From the NCBI GenBank assembly GCA_030427205.1, contig JAUHXC010000026.1, positions 85,300 to 149,299 on the forward strand: a stretch of 64,000 nucleotides of DNA, given 5' to 3'. Under the pieces are notes generated by a model. It saw nothing but the letters and a program-made list of their open reading frames with translations. It ran no database searches and was not told the origin of the DNA. The DNA is from a bacterium (GTDB lineage: Bacteria; Myxococcota_A; Bradymonadia; UBA7976; UBA1532). Positions within the stretch are counted from its first letter, which is position 1. Every line of letters begins with the position of its first letter. This document shows positions 1 to 8,468 of this stretch, piece after piece. The position numbers and the translations under genes are program-made.

Positions 1-530
1 TTCTCGAAGTGCAGTTCGGCCAGCCGGAAGAGGGTGTCGGGGGTGAAGCGGCGGTCGTCGGGGAACCGGGCGAGGAAGGCTTCGAATTGCTGGATCGCGT
101 CGTCGCGGCGTTTGCGCTCTTCTTCGATCAGCGCGACGACGTTCTGCTCGTAGCGCCGGTCGATGGCCCGGCCGCGCCGCGTCTTGCGGTGCTCGAGCAG
201 CCGCTGCATGTCGTCGCGATAGGCTTCGGCCTCGGCGGCGTACTTCTCCAGCTCGTCGGCGAGCTGGCGCGCGGCCGGCGGCCAGTCGGCCCGCGGGTCG
301 GCGGGCTCGGCGCTCTCCGCGGACGCGGCGCCCTCGTCCGTCGTCTCTGCGTCTGCTTTGGCGGCTGGATCGGCGGCCGTCGAGTCGGCTTCGCCTTCAT
401 CGGCGGCCTCGGCCGCGGCGTCCGACGGGGCCTTGGGGGTCGGCTGGCCCGCCGCCGGCGGCGCGGCTGGCGTCGAGCCGGCCCACAGCACGCCGAGCAG
501 CGCCCACAGGGACACCCGGCGGCGGCTCAC
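1..530 (-). CDS. Exported TPR-like envelope protein (partial, runs off window start)
   Basis: This minus-strand gene starts with GTG at 530 and is still open at base 1, so only about 176 residues are visible. The N-terminus (MSRRRVSLWALLGVLW) looks like a signal peptide. A low-complexity Ala/Asp/Glu segment follows, then a charged helical stretch rich in Glu, Arg and Lys that ends in a TPR-like helix pair (FPDD...TLFRLAELHFE). Periplasmic TPR proteins of delta-type bacteria, including those encoded near gliding-motility and secretion genes, often begin this way, but no specific function can be assigned. The start overlaps the stop of the upstream gene as GTGA (527-530), which supports both this start and translational coupling. 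Confidence 0.75.
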   Translation of the reverse strand, partial: MSRRRVSLWALLGVLWAGSTPAAPPAAGQPTPKAPSDAAAEAADEGEADSTAADPAAKADAETTDEGAASAESAEPADPRADWPPAARQLADELEKYAAEAEAYRDDMQRLLEHRKTRRGRAIDRRYEQNVVALIEEERKRRDDAIQQFEAFLARFPDDRRFTPDTLFRLAELHFE

Positions 531-1156
531 CCGCCGGTCTCCGGGCCGAGATCTTCGATGGTGTCTTCGAAGCGGATGTCGGGCCGGTCTTCCAGGCTGC
601 GGGTCGCCCCGCCCTTCTCGTAGCCCACCGCTTCGACCCGGATGCGCTTGCCCTCGCCGATGTTGAAGGTGTGCGACGAGCGCAGGGTGAAGACGTAGCT
701 CTCGAGATAGCTGAAGACCCCGAAGCCGTTGCCCCGGTAGATCATCAAGGCGTCGAGGGTGTGGTCGCCGGGCACGAGCGCGTCGGCGTGCACCGGGATG
801 GCCGTTTCGTCGTCCAGCGGGCCTTCGTCGGCGGTGCGTTCGAAGATGGGGGTGCCGTCGAGGCGGTAGGCCACCTTCTCGAGGGTGAAGCTCGACCCCA
901 TCTCGTTGCGGTGCACGACCTCGATGTACGCCCCGGCGATCGCGCTCTGGCGCACGGCGGCGTCGAGCACCGTCAGCCGGGCGCGGGTGCGGAAGACCTC
1001 GTCCTTGAGCGTCGCGACCCGCGCCTCGAGCGCCCCGATCTGCTGCCGATAGTCACCGGGCGCGGCCGCGGCGGGGGCCGGCGGCGCGGTCGGCGCAGGC
1101 TGGGCGAGGGCGGTCCCGAAGAGCAGCCACACGAGCGGCCACATACGTGCAGTCAT
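527..1156 (-). CDS. Periplasmic coiled-coil protein of unknown function
   Basis: About 209 residues. The chosen start (MTARMWPLVWLLFGTALAQ) gives a good signal peptide with a cleavage site near Ala-Gln. Another in-frame ATG lies four codons downstream (1144), and a poorer upstream start is possible. After a Pro/Ala linker there is a short coiled coil (about residues 38-65), then a compact beta-rich domain containing LDALMIYRGNGFGVFSYLES. I recall similar proteins in myxobacteria being mislabelled dihydrolipoamide acetyltransferase; nothing here supports an enzyme. It is translationally coupled to the downstream TPR-like gene, so the two probably act in one envelope complex (inference). Confidence 0.7.
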   Translation of the reverse strand: MTARMWPLVWLLFGTALAQPAPTAPPAPAAAAPGDYRQQIGALEARVATLKDEVFRTRARLTVLDAAVRQSAIAGAYIEVVHRNEMGSSFTLEKVAYRLDGTPIFERTADEGPLDDETAIPVHADALVPGDHTLDALMIYRGNGFGVFSYLESYVFTLRSSHTFNIGEGKRIRVEAVGYEKGGATRSLEDRPDIRFEDTIEDLGPETGG

Positions 1157-1247
1157 GCATCGCCTGTAGCACGCTCGACCGGATGCCGTCAATATCGGGC
1201 GCCGGCTGTTGGTCGGTGATTGTGTATGTATTACAGGGGGTTGACGG

Positions 1248-2270
1248 CTACCAGTCGTCGACTTCGCCCCAGCGGCCCGAGCGGTTCAGCGTATCGGCGA
1301 TGGCCTTGCGCAGCGCGTCGAGGCCGTCGCCGGTCACCGCCGAGATGGGGATGATGTCGGGCAGCTCGAGCTCGGCCTGCAGATCGTCGAGCTGCTCGCG
1401 CACGTCGGGCCGGTCGCATTGGGAGAGCACCACGATGTACGGCCGATCGAGCAGCGCCGGGTCGTAGCGGCCCAGCTCGCGGCGCAGAGCCCGGAAGTCG
1501 CCCGCCGGGTCGCGCTCGGGGTCGTAGTCCTGCGTGATCAGGAAGACGAACAGCGCGGTGCGCTCGATGTGGCGCAGGAACTGATGCCCCAGGCCGGCCC
1601 CGTCGGCGGCGCCCTCGATGAGGCCCGGCATATCGGCGACGACGTAGCTGCGGTCGACGTCCACCGAGACGACGCCCAGGTTGGGCACCAGGGTGGTGAA
1701 CGGATAGCCGGCGATCTTGGGCTTGGCCCGGCTGATGCGGCTGATCAGCGTCGACTTGCCGGCGTTGGGGAAGCCCACCAGGCCCACGTCGGCCAGCAGC
1801 TTCAGCTCGAGCCGGACGTTGCGCTCTTCCCCGGGGCGGCCCGGCTGCGCAAAGTCGGGCGTGCGTCGGGACGGGGTCGCGAACGATGCGTTGCCCCGGC
1901 CGCCGATACCCCCGCGGGCGAGCACGTAGCGCTGGTCGGGCTCGAGCAGGTCGACGATCAACGCGTCGGTCTCGGCGTCGTAGGCTTGGGTACCCACCGG
2001 GACGCGCAGCACGATCGCCTGCCCGTCGGCGCCGGTCATGTTCTGCCGATCGCCAGGGCGGCCGTTCTGCGCGTTGTAGCGGCGCTTGTAGCGCAGGTCG
2101 AGCAGCGTGGCGAGGTTGGGATCGGCGTGCAGCACGACGTCACCGCCGCGGCCGCCGTCGCCGCCGTCGGGCCCACCGCGGGGCACGTACTTCTCGCGGC
2201 GGTAGCTGACTGCGCCGGCCCCGCCGTTGCCCGAGCGGACTTCGATGCGGGCTTCGTCGATGAACTTCAC
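1248..2270 (-). CDS. obgE: Obg/CgtA GTPase
   Basis: A 340-residue ribosome-assembly GTPase. Residues 1-158 form the glycine-rich Obg fold (GGPDGGDGGRGGDV near 32-45). The G domain follows: G1 GFPNAGKS (166-173), switch I FTTLVPNLG, G3 DMPG (213-216) and G5 ISAVTG. The usual G4 motif NKxD is replaced by SQCD (283-286), which is unusual because the Asn/Lys pair normally helps read guanine. There is no C-terminal OCT domain, as in many Obg proteins. The GTG start at 2270 has AGGAGC upstream and gives the canonical MKFIDEA N-terminus; the longer open frame to 2510 is spurious. It follows rpmA and rplU in the usual rplU-rpmA-obgE order. Confidence 0.95.
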   Translation of the reverse strand: MKFIDEARIEVRSGNGGAGAVSYRREKYVPRGGPDGGDGGRGGDVVLHADPNLATLLDLRYKRRYNAQNGRPGDRQNMTGADGQAIVLRVPVGTQAYDAETDALIVDLLEPDQRYVLARGGIGGRGNASFATPSRRTPDFAQPGRPGEERNVRLELKLLADVGLVGFPNAGKSTLISRISRAKPKIAGYPFTTLVPNLGVVSVDVDRSYVVADMPGLIEGAADGAGLGHQFLRHIERTALFVFLITQDYDPERDPAGDFRALRRELGRYDPALLDRPYIVVLSQCDRPDVREQLDDLQAELELPDIIPISAVTGDGLDALRKAIADTLNRSGRWGEVDDW

Positions 2271-2365
2271 CGGATGCTCCTGGCGATCACGCCGGACGCG
2301 CACCGGAGGACCGGCGGGGCAGGCAAGTCGGGCCGGGCGGGAGCGCGCGGGGCTCCCCGGGCGAT

Positions 2366-2629
2366 TCAGCCCGCGGCCTCGGCGTAGACCGATACCTTCT
2401 TCTTGTCGCGGCCCTTGCGCTCGAACTTGACGTAGCCGTCGGTGAGCGCGAACAGGGTGTAGTCCCGGCCCAGCCCGACGTTCTCGCCGGGGTGGAAGTG
2501 GGTGCCGCACTGGCGGACGAGGATGTTGCCCGCCTTCACCTGCTGGCCGTCGAAGCGCTTGACGCCGCGGCGCTTGGCGTTGGAGTCGCGGCCGTTACGG
2601 GTGCTGCCCTGGCCTTTCTTGTGAGCCAT
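2366..2629 (-). CDS. rpmA: 50S ribosomal protein L27
   Basis: An 87-residue L27 of normal length. It begins MAHKKGQGSTRNGRDSNAKR, the flexible N-terminal arm that reaches the peptidyl-transferase centre, with no cleaved N-terminal extension of the Firmicutes type. The conserved core motif GNILVRQCGTHFHPGENVG is present, followed by YVKFERKG. It sits between rplU (upstream) and obgE (downstream) on the same strand with short gaps, so the three are very likely one operon. GGAG precedes the ATG. Confidence 0.97.
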   Translation of the reverse strand: MAHKKGQGSTRNGRDSNAKRRGVKRFDGQQVKAGNILVRQCGTHFHPGENVGLGRDYTLFALTDGYVKFERKGRDKKKVSVYAEAAG

Positions 2630-2680
2630 CTCGGATTCTCCTCGGGAGGGCCGGCGGTCGCGCCGCCGGATCGGCGTCGA

Positions 2681-2992
2681 TCAGGCGCTGATGCCGGTGA
2701 TCTTCAGCTCGGTGAACGCCTGCCGGTGCCCCTGCTTCTTGTGGTAGCCCTTCCGGCGCTTCTTCTTGAAGACGATGATCTTCTTGGCCCGACCCTGACG
2801 CACGATCCGTGCGTCGACGGCCGCCCCCTCGACGGTGGGCTTGCCGATGCGGGTCTCGCCCTCACCGCCGACGAGCAGCACGGTATCGAGCCGCACGCTG
2901 TCGCCCTGCTCACCGTCGAGCTTCTCGACGCGCAGGGTCTGGCCTTCACTGACGCGGTACTGCTTACCGCCGGTCTTGATGATCGCGTACAT
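2681..2992 (-). CDS. rplU: 50S ribosomal protein L21
   Basis: A 103-residue L21. The start at 2992 gives the canonical MYAIIKTGGKQYRV N-terminus; a 40-residue upstream extension in the same frame is Arg/Pro-rich and non-homologous, so it was rejected. The C-terminal signature KKRRKGYHKKQGHRQ contacts 23S rRNA. It is the first gene of the rplU-rpmA-obgE operon, and the roughly 125 bases between it and mtnA should hold the promoter, although no strong -35/-10 pair stands out. Confidence 0.97.
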   Translation of the reverse strand: MYAIIKTGGKQYRVSEGQTLRVEKLDGEQGDSVRLDTVLLVGGEGETRIGKPTVEGAAVDARIVRQGRAKKIIVFKKKRRKGYHKKQGHRQAFTELKITGISA

Positions 2993-3142
2993 GGAATCTT
3001 CCGTCCGTCGATGCGGCCGCGATGCGGCGCGCGTGACTGTGTCGACCGGCGCACGTCCGGCGACGGGCGGCGACGGGCGGCGAAGGTTAGGGTGAGTTGC
3101 GTGTCTTGTCAACCACGTCGACCGATCACCGGATCGATCCGA

Positions 3143-4210
3143 TCAGCGATCGGCCGTCGACGGGTCGCCGAGGCCGAGCTGACGGGCGATCGCCGGGCCA
3201 TACGGCGGGCGCATGACGCCGTGCTCGGTGATGATTCCGTGCACCAGCGCCGCCGGGGTGACGTCGAAGGCCGGGTTCTCGACGGGCACGCCCTCGGGCA
3301 CCAGCCGGGTCGGGCCGACGTGGGTCACCTCCCGGTCGGGTCGACGCTCGATGCGGATGGCCGCGCCGCCGGCGGTGTCGGGGTCGATGCTGCTCGTCGG
3401 GCCGACGAAGTAGAACGGGATGCCGTGGTGCTTGCACAGCACCGCCAGGGCATAGGTGCCGATCTTGTTGGCGCCGTCGCCGTTGGCGGCGACCCGGTCG
3501 AAGCCGACGATCACCGCGTCGACCTCGCCCCGGGCCATCAGCCAGCCGGCCATGTTGTCGGTGATCACCGTCACCGGGACCCCGTCGCGGTGCAGCTCCC
3601 ACGCGGTGAGCCGCGAGCCCTGCAGGAAGGGGCGGGTCTCGTCGGCGTAGGCCCGCACCAGCTTGCCGTCGCGCCACGCCTGGCGGATGACCGCGGCCGC
3701 GGTGCCGTCGCCGCCGGTGGCCAGCGCGCCCGTATTGCAGTGGGTCAGCACCCGGCAGCCTTCGGCGAGCAGGGCGGCCCCGTGGCGGCCCATCGCCCCG
3801 CACATGGCCCGGTCTTCGTCGTGGATGCTGCGCGCCTCGGATTCGAGGGCGGCGACCGCCGCGGCGCGGTCGTCGGGCAGCCCGTCGAGCCGGCGGCGCA
3901 TGCGGTCGAGGGCCCAGAACAGGTTGACGGCGGTGGGGCGCGTCGCGGCGAGCCCGGCGAACGCCGGCTCGAGCGCGACTTCGAGCGGCCCGTCGGCGGC
4001 TTGGGCGGCGAGCACCACGCCATAGGCCGCGGTGATGCCGATGGCCGGCGCCCCGCGCACGACCATGGTCGTGATGGCCTCGGCCACCGTCTGCCAGTCC
4101 GGGCAGTGCACGTAGGTCTCTTCGGTGGGCAGCTTGCGCTGGTCGATGAGGCTCAGCCCGTCGCCGCGCCACTCGATCGTGGCGAAGCCGGGGGCAGGGC
4201 TGTCTTTCAC
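3143..4210 (-). CDS. mtnA: S-methyl-5-thioribose-1-phosphate isomerase
   Basis: A 355-residue enzyme of the methionine salvage pathway that converts 5-methylthioribose-1-phosphate to the ribulose form. The family's catalytic cysteine is in THCNTGALATGG (Cys158) and the catalytic aspartate in VGFDRVAANGDG (Asp238). The N-terminal VRGAPAIGITAAYG motif is typical. The start is GTG with GGAG six bases upstream. No other methionine-salvage gene is visible nearby, so it is probably transcribed alone, between the zinc-ribbon gene pair and the ribosomal operon on the same strand. Confidence 0.93.
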   Translation of the reverse strand: MKDSPAPGFATIEWRGDGLSLIDQRKLPTEETYVHCPDWQTVAEAITTMVVRGAPAIGITAAYGVVLAAQAADGPLEVALEPAFAGLAATRPTAVNLFWALDRMRRRLDGLPDDRAAAVAALESEARSIHDEDRAMCGAMGRHGAALLAEGCRVLTHCNTGALATGGDGTAAAVIRQAWRDGKLVRAYADETRPFLQGSRLTAWELHRDGVPVTVITDNMAGWLMARGEVDAVIVGFDRVAANGDGANKIGTYALAVLCKHHGIPFYFVGPTSSIDPDTAGGAAIRIERRPDREVTHVGPTRLVPEGVPVENPAFDVTPAALVHGIITEHGVMRPPYGPAIARQLGLGDPSTADR

Positions 4211-4247
4211 GGTGGACTCCGGTGGTGCCGGTCGGTCGGCGGCCCGA

Positions 4248-6545
4248 TCAGGGCATGTTGGCCAGCTTGCGGCGGATGATGGCCGCCTTGCTGCCCCGCG
4301 GGTGCACGTTGAGATAGGCCTGATAGGCCTGCTTGGCCTGGGTCGTCATGCCGGCCCGCTCGTAGGCCGTCGCCTGCCCGTACATCGCGTCGGCGTAGCG
4401 CGGGTTCTGACGCAGAGCCCGGTCGAAGTGCTTGATCGCCTTGCGGTAGTTGCGGGCGTCGAGCTCGCACCAGCCCAGGCTGGCCCACGGCTCGGGGCTG
4501 CTCGCGCGCGCCTTGGCCGCCGCCTCGAAGTGCTTGCGCGCCTCGCGGGCCTTGCCCCGCTCGAGCAGCGCGTTGCCGCGGTCCATCAGCGAGTCGAACG
4601 AGCCGGACGGTGTCTTGGGCTTGGGTTTCGGCTTGGGCTTGGGCTTGGGTTTCGGCTTGGGCTCGGGCTCGGGGGCCGCGGCGTCCGGCTCGGCGGCGCC
4701 GGCGTCGGGCGGGCCCGCGTCGCCGGATGCCGCCGCGGGCAGGCTCGCGAGCAGGCGCCGGGCGGGCTCGTGGCCGGGGTTGACGGCCAGCAGCGCCTCG
4801 GCCGCGCCGCGGGCTTCCGCCGGGCGCTCGGCCAGCTTGAGCGCCGCCGCGTGCAGCCACGCCGCGCGGGGCAGCGCCTTGACCTCGGCGGAGAGCATGC
4901 CCAGCTGGTCGGCGGCTTCGGCCGCTTTGCCCGCGTGCAGCCCCAGGGCGGCCTCGATCAAGGCCCGCTCGGCGGCCACCTCGGGCGCTTCGCGGACCTG
5001 ATCGACGTAGTTGCGGGCCAGATCGACCTCGCCGTTGATCCGGTGGTAGTCGGCCAGGGCCAGCTGCAGCGTCGCCGCGTTCTGGCCCAGCGTCCGGGCC
5101 ACGGCCAGCGCCCGGTCGGCGAGGCCGGCTTGGGCCTTGGCCGTCGCCGCGTCGCCGTCGACGAGCGCGTACTCGGCGCGGGCCAGCGCGATCCGCGCCC
5201 GACCGATATGGGCCTGTCCGGCCAGCGCCGGGTCGCTCGGCGGCGTGCCGAGGGCCGCGAGCGCCTCGTCGTAGGCCTGCATCGCCTCGGTGAGCCCGAT
5301 CTCGGTGTCGCGGGCATAGGCGGCCCGGGCACGCACCAGCGCATCACCCACCCGGTCGGGCTGCTGCTCGGCCACCGGGGGCGGCGCCACCGGGCCCGTG
5401 CCGTCGGGTTTGATGTAGTTGTCGTAGACGAAGTAGCCGACCCCGGCGAGCGCCAGCATCGTCAGCACGCCCATCATGAAGCCGCGGCCGGTGCCGTTGG
5501 CGGCGTTCTGATTGACGTAGGCCGGCGGGGCTTCTCCCTCGAAGGTCATGCCCAGCTCGCCGGGGTGCGCGTCGCGATGCGGCGGCAGACCGCCCGGACC
5601 GCCCGGACCGCCCGGTCCGCCCGGCGGTCGGGCGCCCGGCGGCGGGCGGCGGCGCGCGCCGACCATCGACTCGCGGCGGCGCGGCACGCCCGCTTCGGCG
5701 ACGCGCAGGTTGGGCACGCTGTCGCGATGGGCCGGCAGGCGGTTGACGCTCGCCCGGGGCGGCGGACGGCCGACCACGCTCTCCCGGGAGCCGATGCGGG
5801 CCCCGCTCGGTCGGCGAGGCGGCGCCGGCAGCCGGGCGTGCATCGAGCTGCGGTCCGACAGTCGGCGGGGCGGGGCCTGCACCACCGGCGGCGGCCCCGA
5901 GGCCGGCCGGGTGCGGGCGTTGCGCGACGGCAGCGGCGGCGGACGCAGGATGTCGACGTCGTCCTCCGACGAGATGATCGCCGGCCCGGCCGAGAGCTCT
6001 TCGCGTTTGATCTCGTGGCTGCCGATGGAGGTCTCGATCTCCAGCGGGTCGAACATGCTGCTGGCGATGATGTCGCTCTTGGCGTCGAGCCCCGCCAGCC
6101 GCGCGTCGCTGACGTCGAGCAGGTCCTCCCGGCGGGTCGGCGGCGGCGGCCCGTCCGCCTCGCGGGGCGGCGTCTCGATCAGCGGCCCGGCGTCGTCGAA
6201 GAGGCTCGCCAGCTCGATGATCGAGCCGATGGCCTTCCAGTTGTCGCCGGTCTTGGAGATCTGGTCCTCACGGGCGACCCGCCGCTCGACGATCCAGCGG
6301 CGCAGCGTGGCGAAGTCGTCGAAGGAGAGCTCCTCGCCGCTGCGCCGGCGCACGCGCCACGCGCCGACCTTGGGGGTCTCGATCTCCATCGACGCCAGCG
6401 GGCTGTCGGAGAACGGGTCGTCCTCGTCGCCGTGCACATCGAATATATGCCCGCAGTGGGTGCACTTCACCGTCAACCCCGACTCGCCGATGCGGCTCTC
6501 TTCGAGGTCGTAGTCGGTGCCGCATTTCTCGCAGCTGACGTTCAT
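4248..6545 (-). CDS. Zinc-ribbon/GYF-like membrane protein with periplasmic TPRs
   Basis: 765 residues. Domain order: MJ0042-type zinc ribbon (CEKCGTDYDLEE...CTHCGHIF, about residues 5-36); a GYF_2-like domain (about 58-115, WRVRRRSGEELSFDDF); a long disordered Pro/Arg-rich region with a GGPGGPGGPGG stretch; one transmembrane helix near 350-375; then a TPR-rich region; an alternating Lys-Pro linker just after an Asp/Glu/Pro-rich patch; and terminal TPRs with ALRQNPRYADAMYGQATAY. The topology should be cytoplasmic zinc/GYF and extracytoplasmic TPR. It overlaps the preceding gene by ATGA and shares its architecture. Such proteins are common in delta-type bacteria and may be regulatory scaffolds; the exact role is unknown. 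Confidence 0.85.
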   Translation of the reverse strand: MNVSCEKCGTDYDLEESRIGESGLTVKCTHCGHIFDVHGDEDDPFSDSPLASMEIETPKVGAWRVRRRSGEELSFDDFATLRRWIVERRVAREDQISKTGDNWKAIGSIIELASLFDDAGPLIETPPREADGPPPPTRREDLLDVSDARLAGLDAKSDIIASSMFDPLEIETSIGSHEIKREELSAGPAIISSEDDVDILRPPPLPSRNARTRPASGPPPVVQAPPRRLSDRSSMHARLPAPPRRPSGARIGSRESVVGRPPPRASVNRLPAHRDSVPNLRVAEAGVPRRRESMVGARRRPPPGARPPGGPGGPGGPGGLPPHRDAHPGELGMTFEGEAPPAYVNQNAANGTGRGFMMGVLTMLALAGVGYFVYDNYIKPDGTGPVAPPPVAEQQPDRVGDALVRARAAYARDTEIGLTEAMQAYDEALAALGTPPSDPALAGQAHIGRARIALARAEYALVDGDAATAKAQAGLADRALAVARTLGQNAATLQLALADYHRINGEVDLARNYVDQVREAPEVAAERALIEAALGLHAGKAAEAADQLGMLSAEVKALPRAAWLHAAALKLAERPAEARGAAEALLAVNPGHEPARRLLASLPAAASGDAGPPDAGAAEPDAAAPEPEPKPKPKPKPKPKPKPKTPSGSFDSLMDRGNALLERGKAREARKHFEAAAKARASSPEPWASLGWCELDARNYRKAIKHFDRALRQNPRYADAMYGQATAYERAGMTTQAKQAYQAYLNVHPRGSKAAIIRRKLANMP

Positions 6546-7798
6546 CTGCCCGGCTCGGCCCGCATCTGGCGCCGATACTCGGCCAGCGCCCGGCGCGCCT
6601 CTGCGTCACGGTTGTTGTGGTGCAGCGCCAGCGCCAGATAGCGCTGGATCCGCGGATCGGGTGTCTCGCCGCGGGCGAGCGCCTGCAGCTGATTGATCGC
6701 CGCGTCGTAGGCCCCCGACTCGTAATCCCCGATCGCGCGGGCGAGCGCGGCCGACGGGGCGGGCTCGCCCTGAGCGGCGGGCTCGATGTCGGGGGGCAGC
6801 TCCATGCCGCCGGTGGCGACGCCGACCAGGGTGATGCCGGTGACGAGGATGAACGCCACCGCCACCGCGGCGAGGACCACCCCGAAACCCAGCGCGGGCG
6901 GACCCGACTCGCGCAGCTGCGGGGCCTCGGCCCGGGCGACGCTGCGCCGCTCGCCGAGCGTGCCGCCGTGGCGGTCGCTCGCGCGGCTGATGTCCAGGCT
7001 GAGCACGTCTTCGACGGGCTTGCGCACCCCGAGCCGGCCGGCGAGCTCGGAGAAGGCGTCGACCTCCATGAAGACGCCGTCGCCCCGGGCCACCCGGACC
7101 CCGCTGATGTCGGGCTTGCCTTCGAGCCAGGCGACGACCGCGTCGACGGTCATCAGCTCGTAGACCACCCCGCGCTCGTTGCGCACCTTCCAGCCTTCGG
7201 GGGCTGGCGCGTCGATGCCCAGCTCGAGCGGCGCAGCTTTCATCGCCTCGTCGACGTAGCGCTGGTCGACGACCCGGGTCGACTCCTCCTCGGCGTCGTC
7301 GGCCAGCACCGGCGGGCCGGAGAGGTTGAGCGTCAGGCTGTCGCGCAGCGCCTCGGGCGGGATCTGGACGTGCAGCGCGCCGCGGGTGGCCTCGTCGTCG
7401 TCGTCGAAGGCCGCGAAGCCGCCGTCCAGCGAGCCCAGCCCCGCTTCGGGGGCCGGCGAGGCGCCGAAGCGGAACCCGTCGCCGCCGCTGCCGCCGAAGA
7501 ACGGGGCGCCGTCGTCGGTCTTGTCGGTGCCGAGCAGCTGCGCCATGTCCAGCCGGGCCGCCTCGTCGCCGGTGGGCATCGCGCCCAGGCCGCCGTCGAG
7601 GCCGTCGTCGGCGGTGTCGAGGTCGTTGCCGAAGCCGAGGGGCGAGCCGGGATCGAAGTCGGCCAGCCCGCCCACCTGCTGCAGCTCTTCGAAGGCGCTG
7701 CGGCTCGACGTCTCGCCGGGCAGGGTCCGGCCGCACGAGACACACGAGCGGCCGGCGGCCTCGCTCGCGTTTCGAGCGCCACAATGAGGACATCGCAT
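6542..7798 (-). CDS. Zinc-ribbon/GYF-like single-pass membrane protein
   Basis: About 418 residues starting MRCPHCGARNASEAAGRSCVSCG, a four-cysteine zinc ribbon at the very N-terminus; two upstream in-frame ATGs (7822, 7804) would add only a few residues. A long acidic/Gly-rich disordered region follows, then a GYF-like domain (about residues 200-260, WKVRNERGVVYELMTVDAVVAWL), one transmembrane helix (VVLAAVAVAFILVTGITLVGV, about 300-320) and a short TPR tail (IGDYESGAYDAAINQLQAL). It overlaps the next gene as ATGA. The pair looks like an ancient duplication with different tail lengths. Confidence 0.83.
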   Translation of the reverse strand: MRCPHCGARNASEAAGRSCVSCGRTLPGETSSRSAFEELQQVGGLADFDPGSPLGFGNDLDTADDGLDGGLGAMPTGDEAARLDMAQLLGTDKTDDGAPFFGGSGGDGFRFGASPAPEAGLGSLDGGFAAFDDDDEATRGALHVQIPPEALRDSLTLNLSGPPVLADDAEEESTRVVDQRYVDEAMKAAPLELGIDAPAPEGWKVRNERGVVYELMTVDAVVAWLEGKPDISGVRVARGDGVFMEVDAFSELAGRLGVRKPVEDVLSLDISRASDRHGGTLGERRSVARAEAPQLRESGPPALGFGVVLAAVAVAFILVTGITLVGVATGGMELPPDIEPAAQGEPAPSAALARAIGDYESGAYDAAINQLQALARGETPDPRIQRYLALALHHNNRDAEARRALAEYRRQMRAEPGR

Positions 7799-7883
7799 GG
7801 GCATCACCGGGCAGGTTGCCACACGGCGGACGATTGGCCAAGTCGAGCGCGTTCGACGGCGTCGGCCCGCGCCGGCGGCGGCG

Positions 7884-8378
7884 TCAATCGAGCATGAGCC
7901 GCCCGTCGAGCGGGCGGAAGTCGTGGGCCGCGTCCACCAGCTCGCCGTCGACCGCCTCGGCGAAGCCGTAGACCTCGGCCCGGGTGCCGGCGACCTCGAG
8001 GTGGTCGAGCAGGTCGACGAAGTCGGCGCTGCCCGCCACGAGGGCCACCGCGTCGACCCGCGGCGCGAGGGCGGCGGCGGTCAGCGCCAGCCCGACGTCC
8101 CACTCGCCGCGCCAGCCGTCGAGGTGGCGCCGCCGATCGCGCACCCGCACCTCGAAGCCCACCGCGCGCAGGGCCTCGACGAAAGGCCCCACGTCGGCCT
8201 CGCCCTGGCGCACCACGAAGGCGATCGCGCGCACCACCGGCCGCCCGTCGGCGACGAAGGCCAGCAGGCGCTTGTAGTCGAGGCGCTCGTCGTAGAGGCG
8301 GCGGGCGGCGGCGTAGACGTAGGCGGTGTCGACCAGCACCGCCAGCCGTTGAGCCTGGAATCGACTGCTCATGGCCAT
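7884..8378 (-). CDS. NYN-domain (PIN-like) protein
   Basis: A 164-residue single-domain NYN/LabA-like protein, a PIN-like fold that in active members cleaves RNA using clustered aspartates. Visible features are a first-strand Asp (LAVLVDTAYVY), a middle acidic position (EWDVGLALTA) and the terminal acidic motif AGSADFVDLLDHLEVAGTRAEVYGF. The Asn that usually follows the first Asp (DxxN) appears to be Tyr here, so nuclease activity is uncertain. Two possible ATGs lie two codons apart and neither has a clear ribosome binding site. It stands alone between the GYF pair and the divergent transporter gene. Confidence 0.8.
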   Translation of the reverse strand: MAMSSRFQAQRLAVLVDTAYVYAAARRLYDERLDYKRLLAFVADGRPVVRAIAFVVRQGEADVGPFVEALRAVGFEVRVRDRRRHLDGWRGEWDVGLALTAAALAPRVDAVALVAGSADFVDLLDHLEVAGTRAEVYGFAEAVDGELVDAAHDFRPLDGRLMLD

Positions 8379-8468
8379 CGCATCGCACGCCCACCGCGAT
8401 GACGCAATGCTGACGCCGCGGCGTCACGGCGGGCTATGATGCCGACGCACGGTGGGAGGAGGCCGGCC

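Noticed and set aside
1162..1192. Minus-strand promoter TTGACG with TACAGG
   Set aside because: Spacing is 19 bases and the -10 match is poor.
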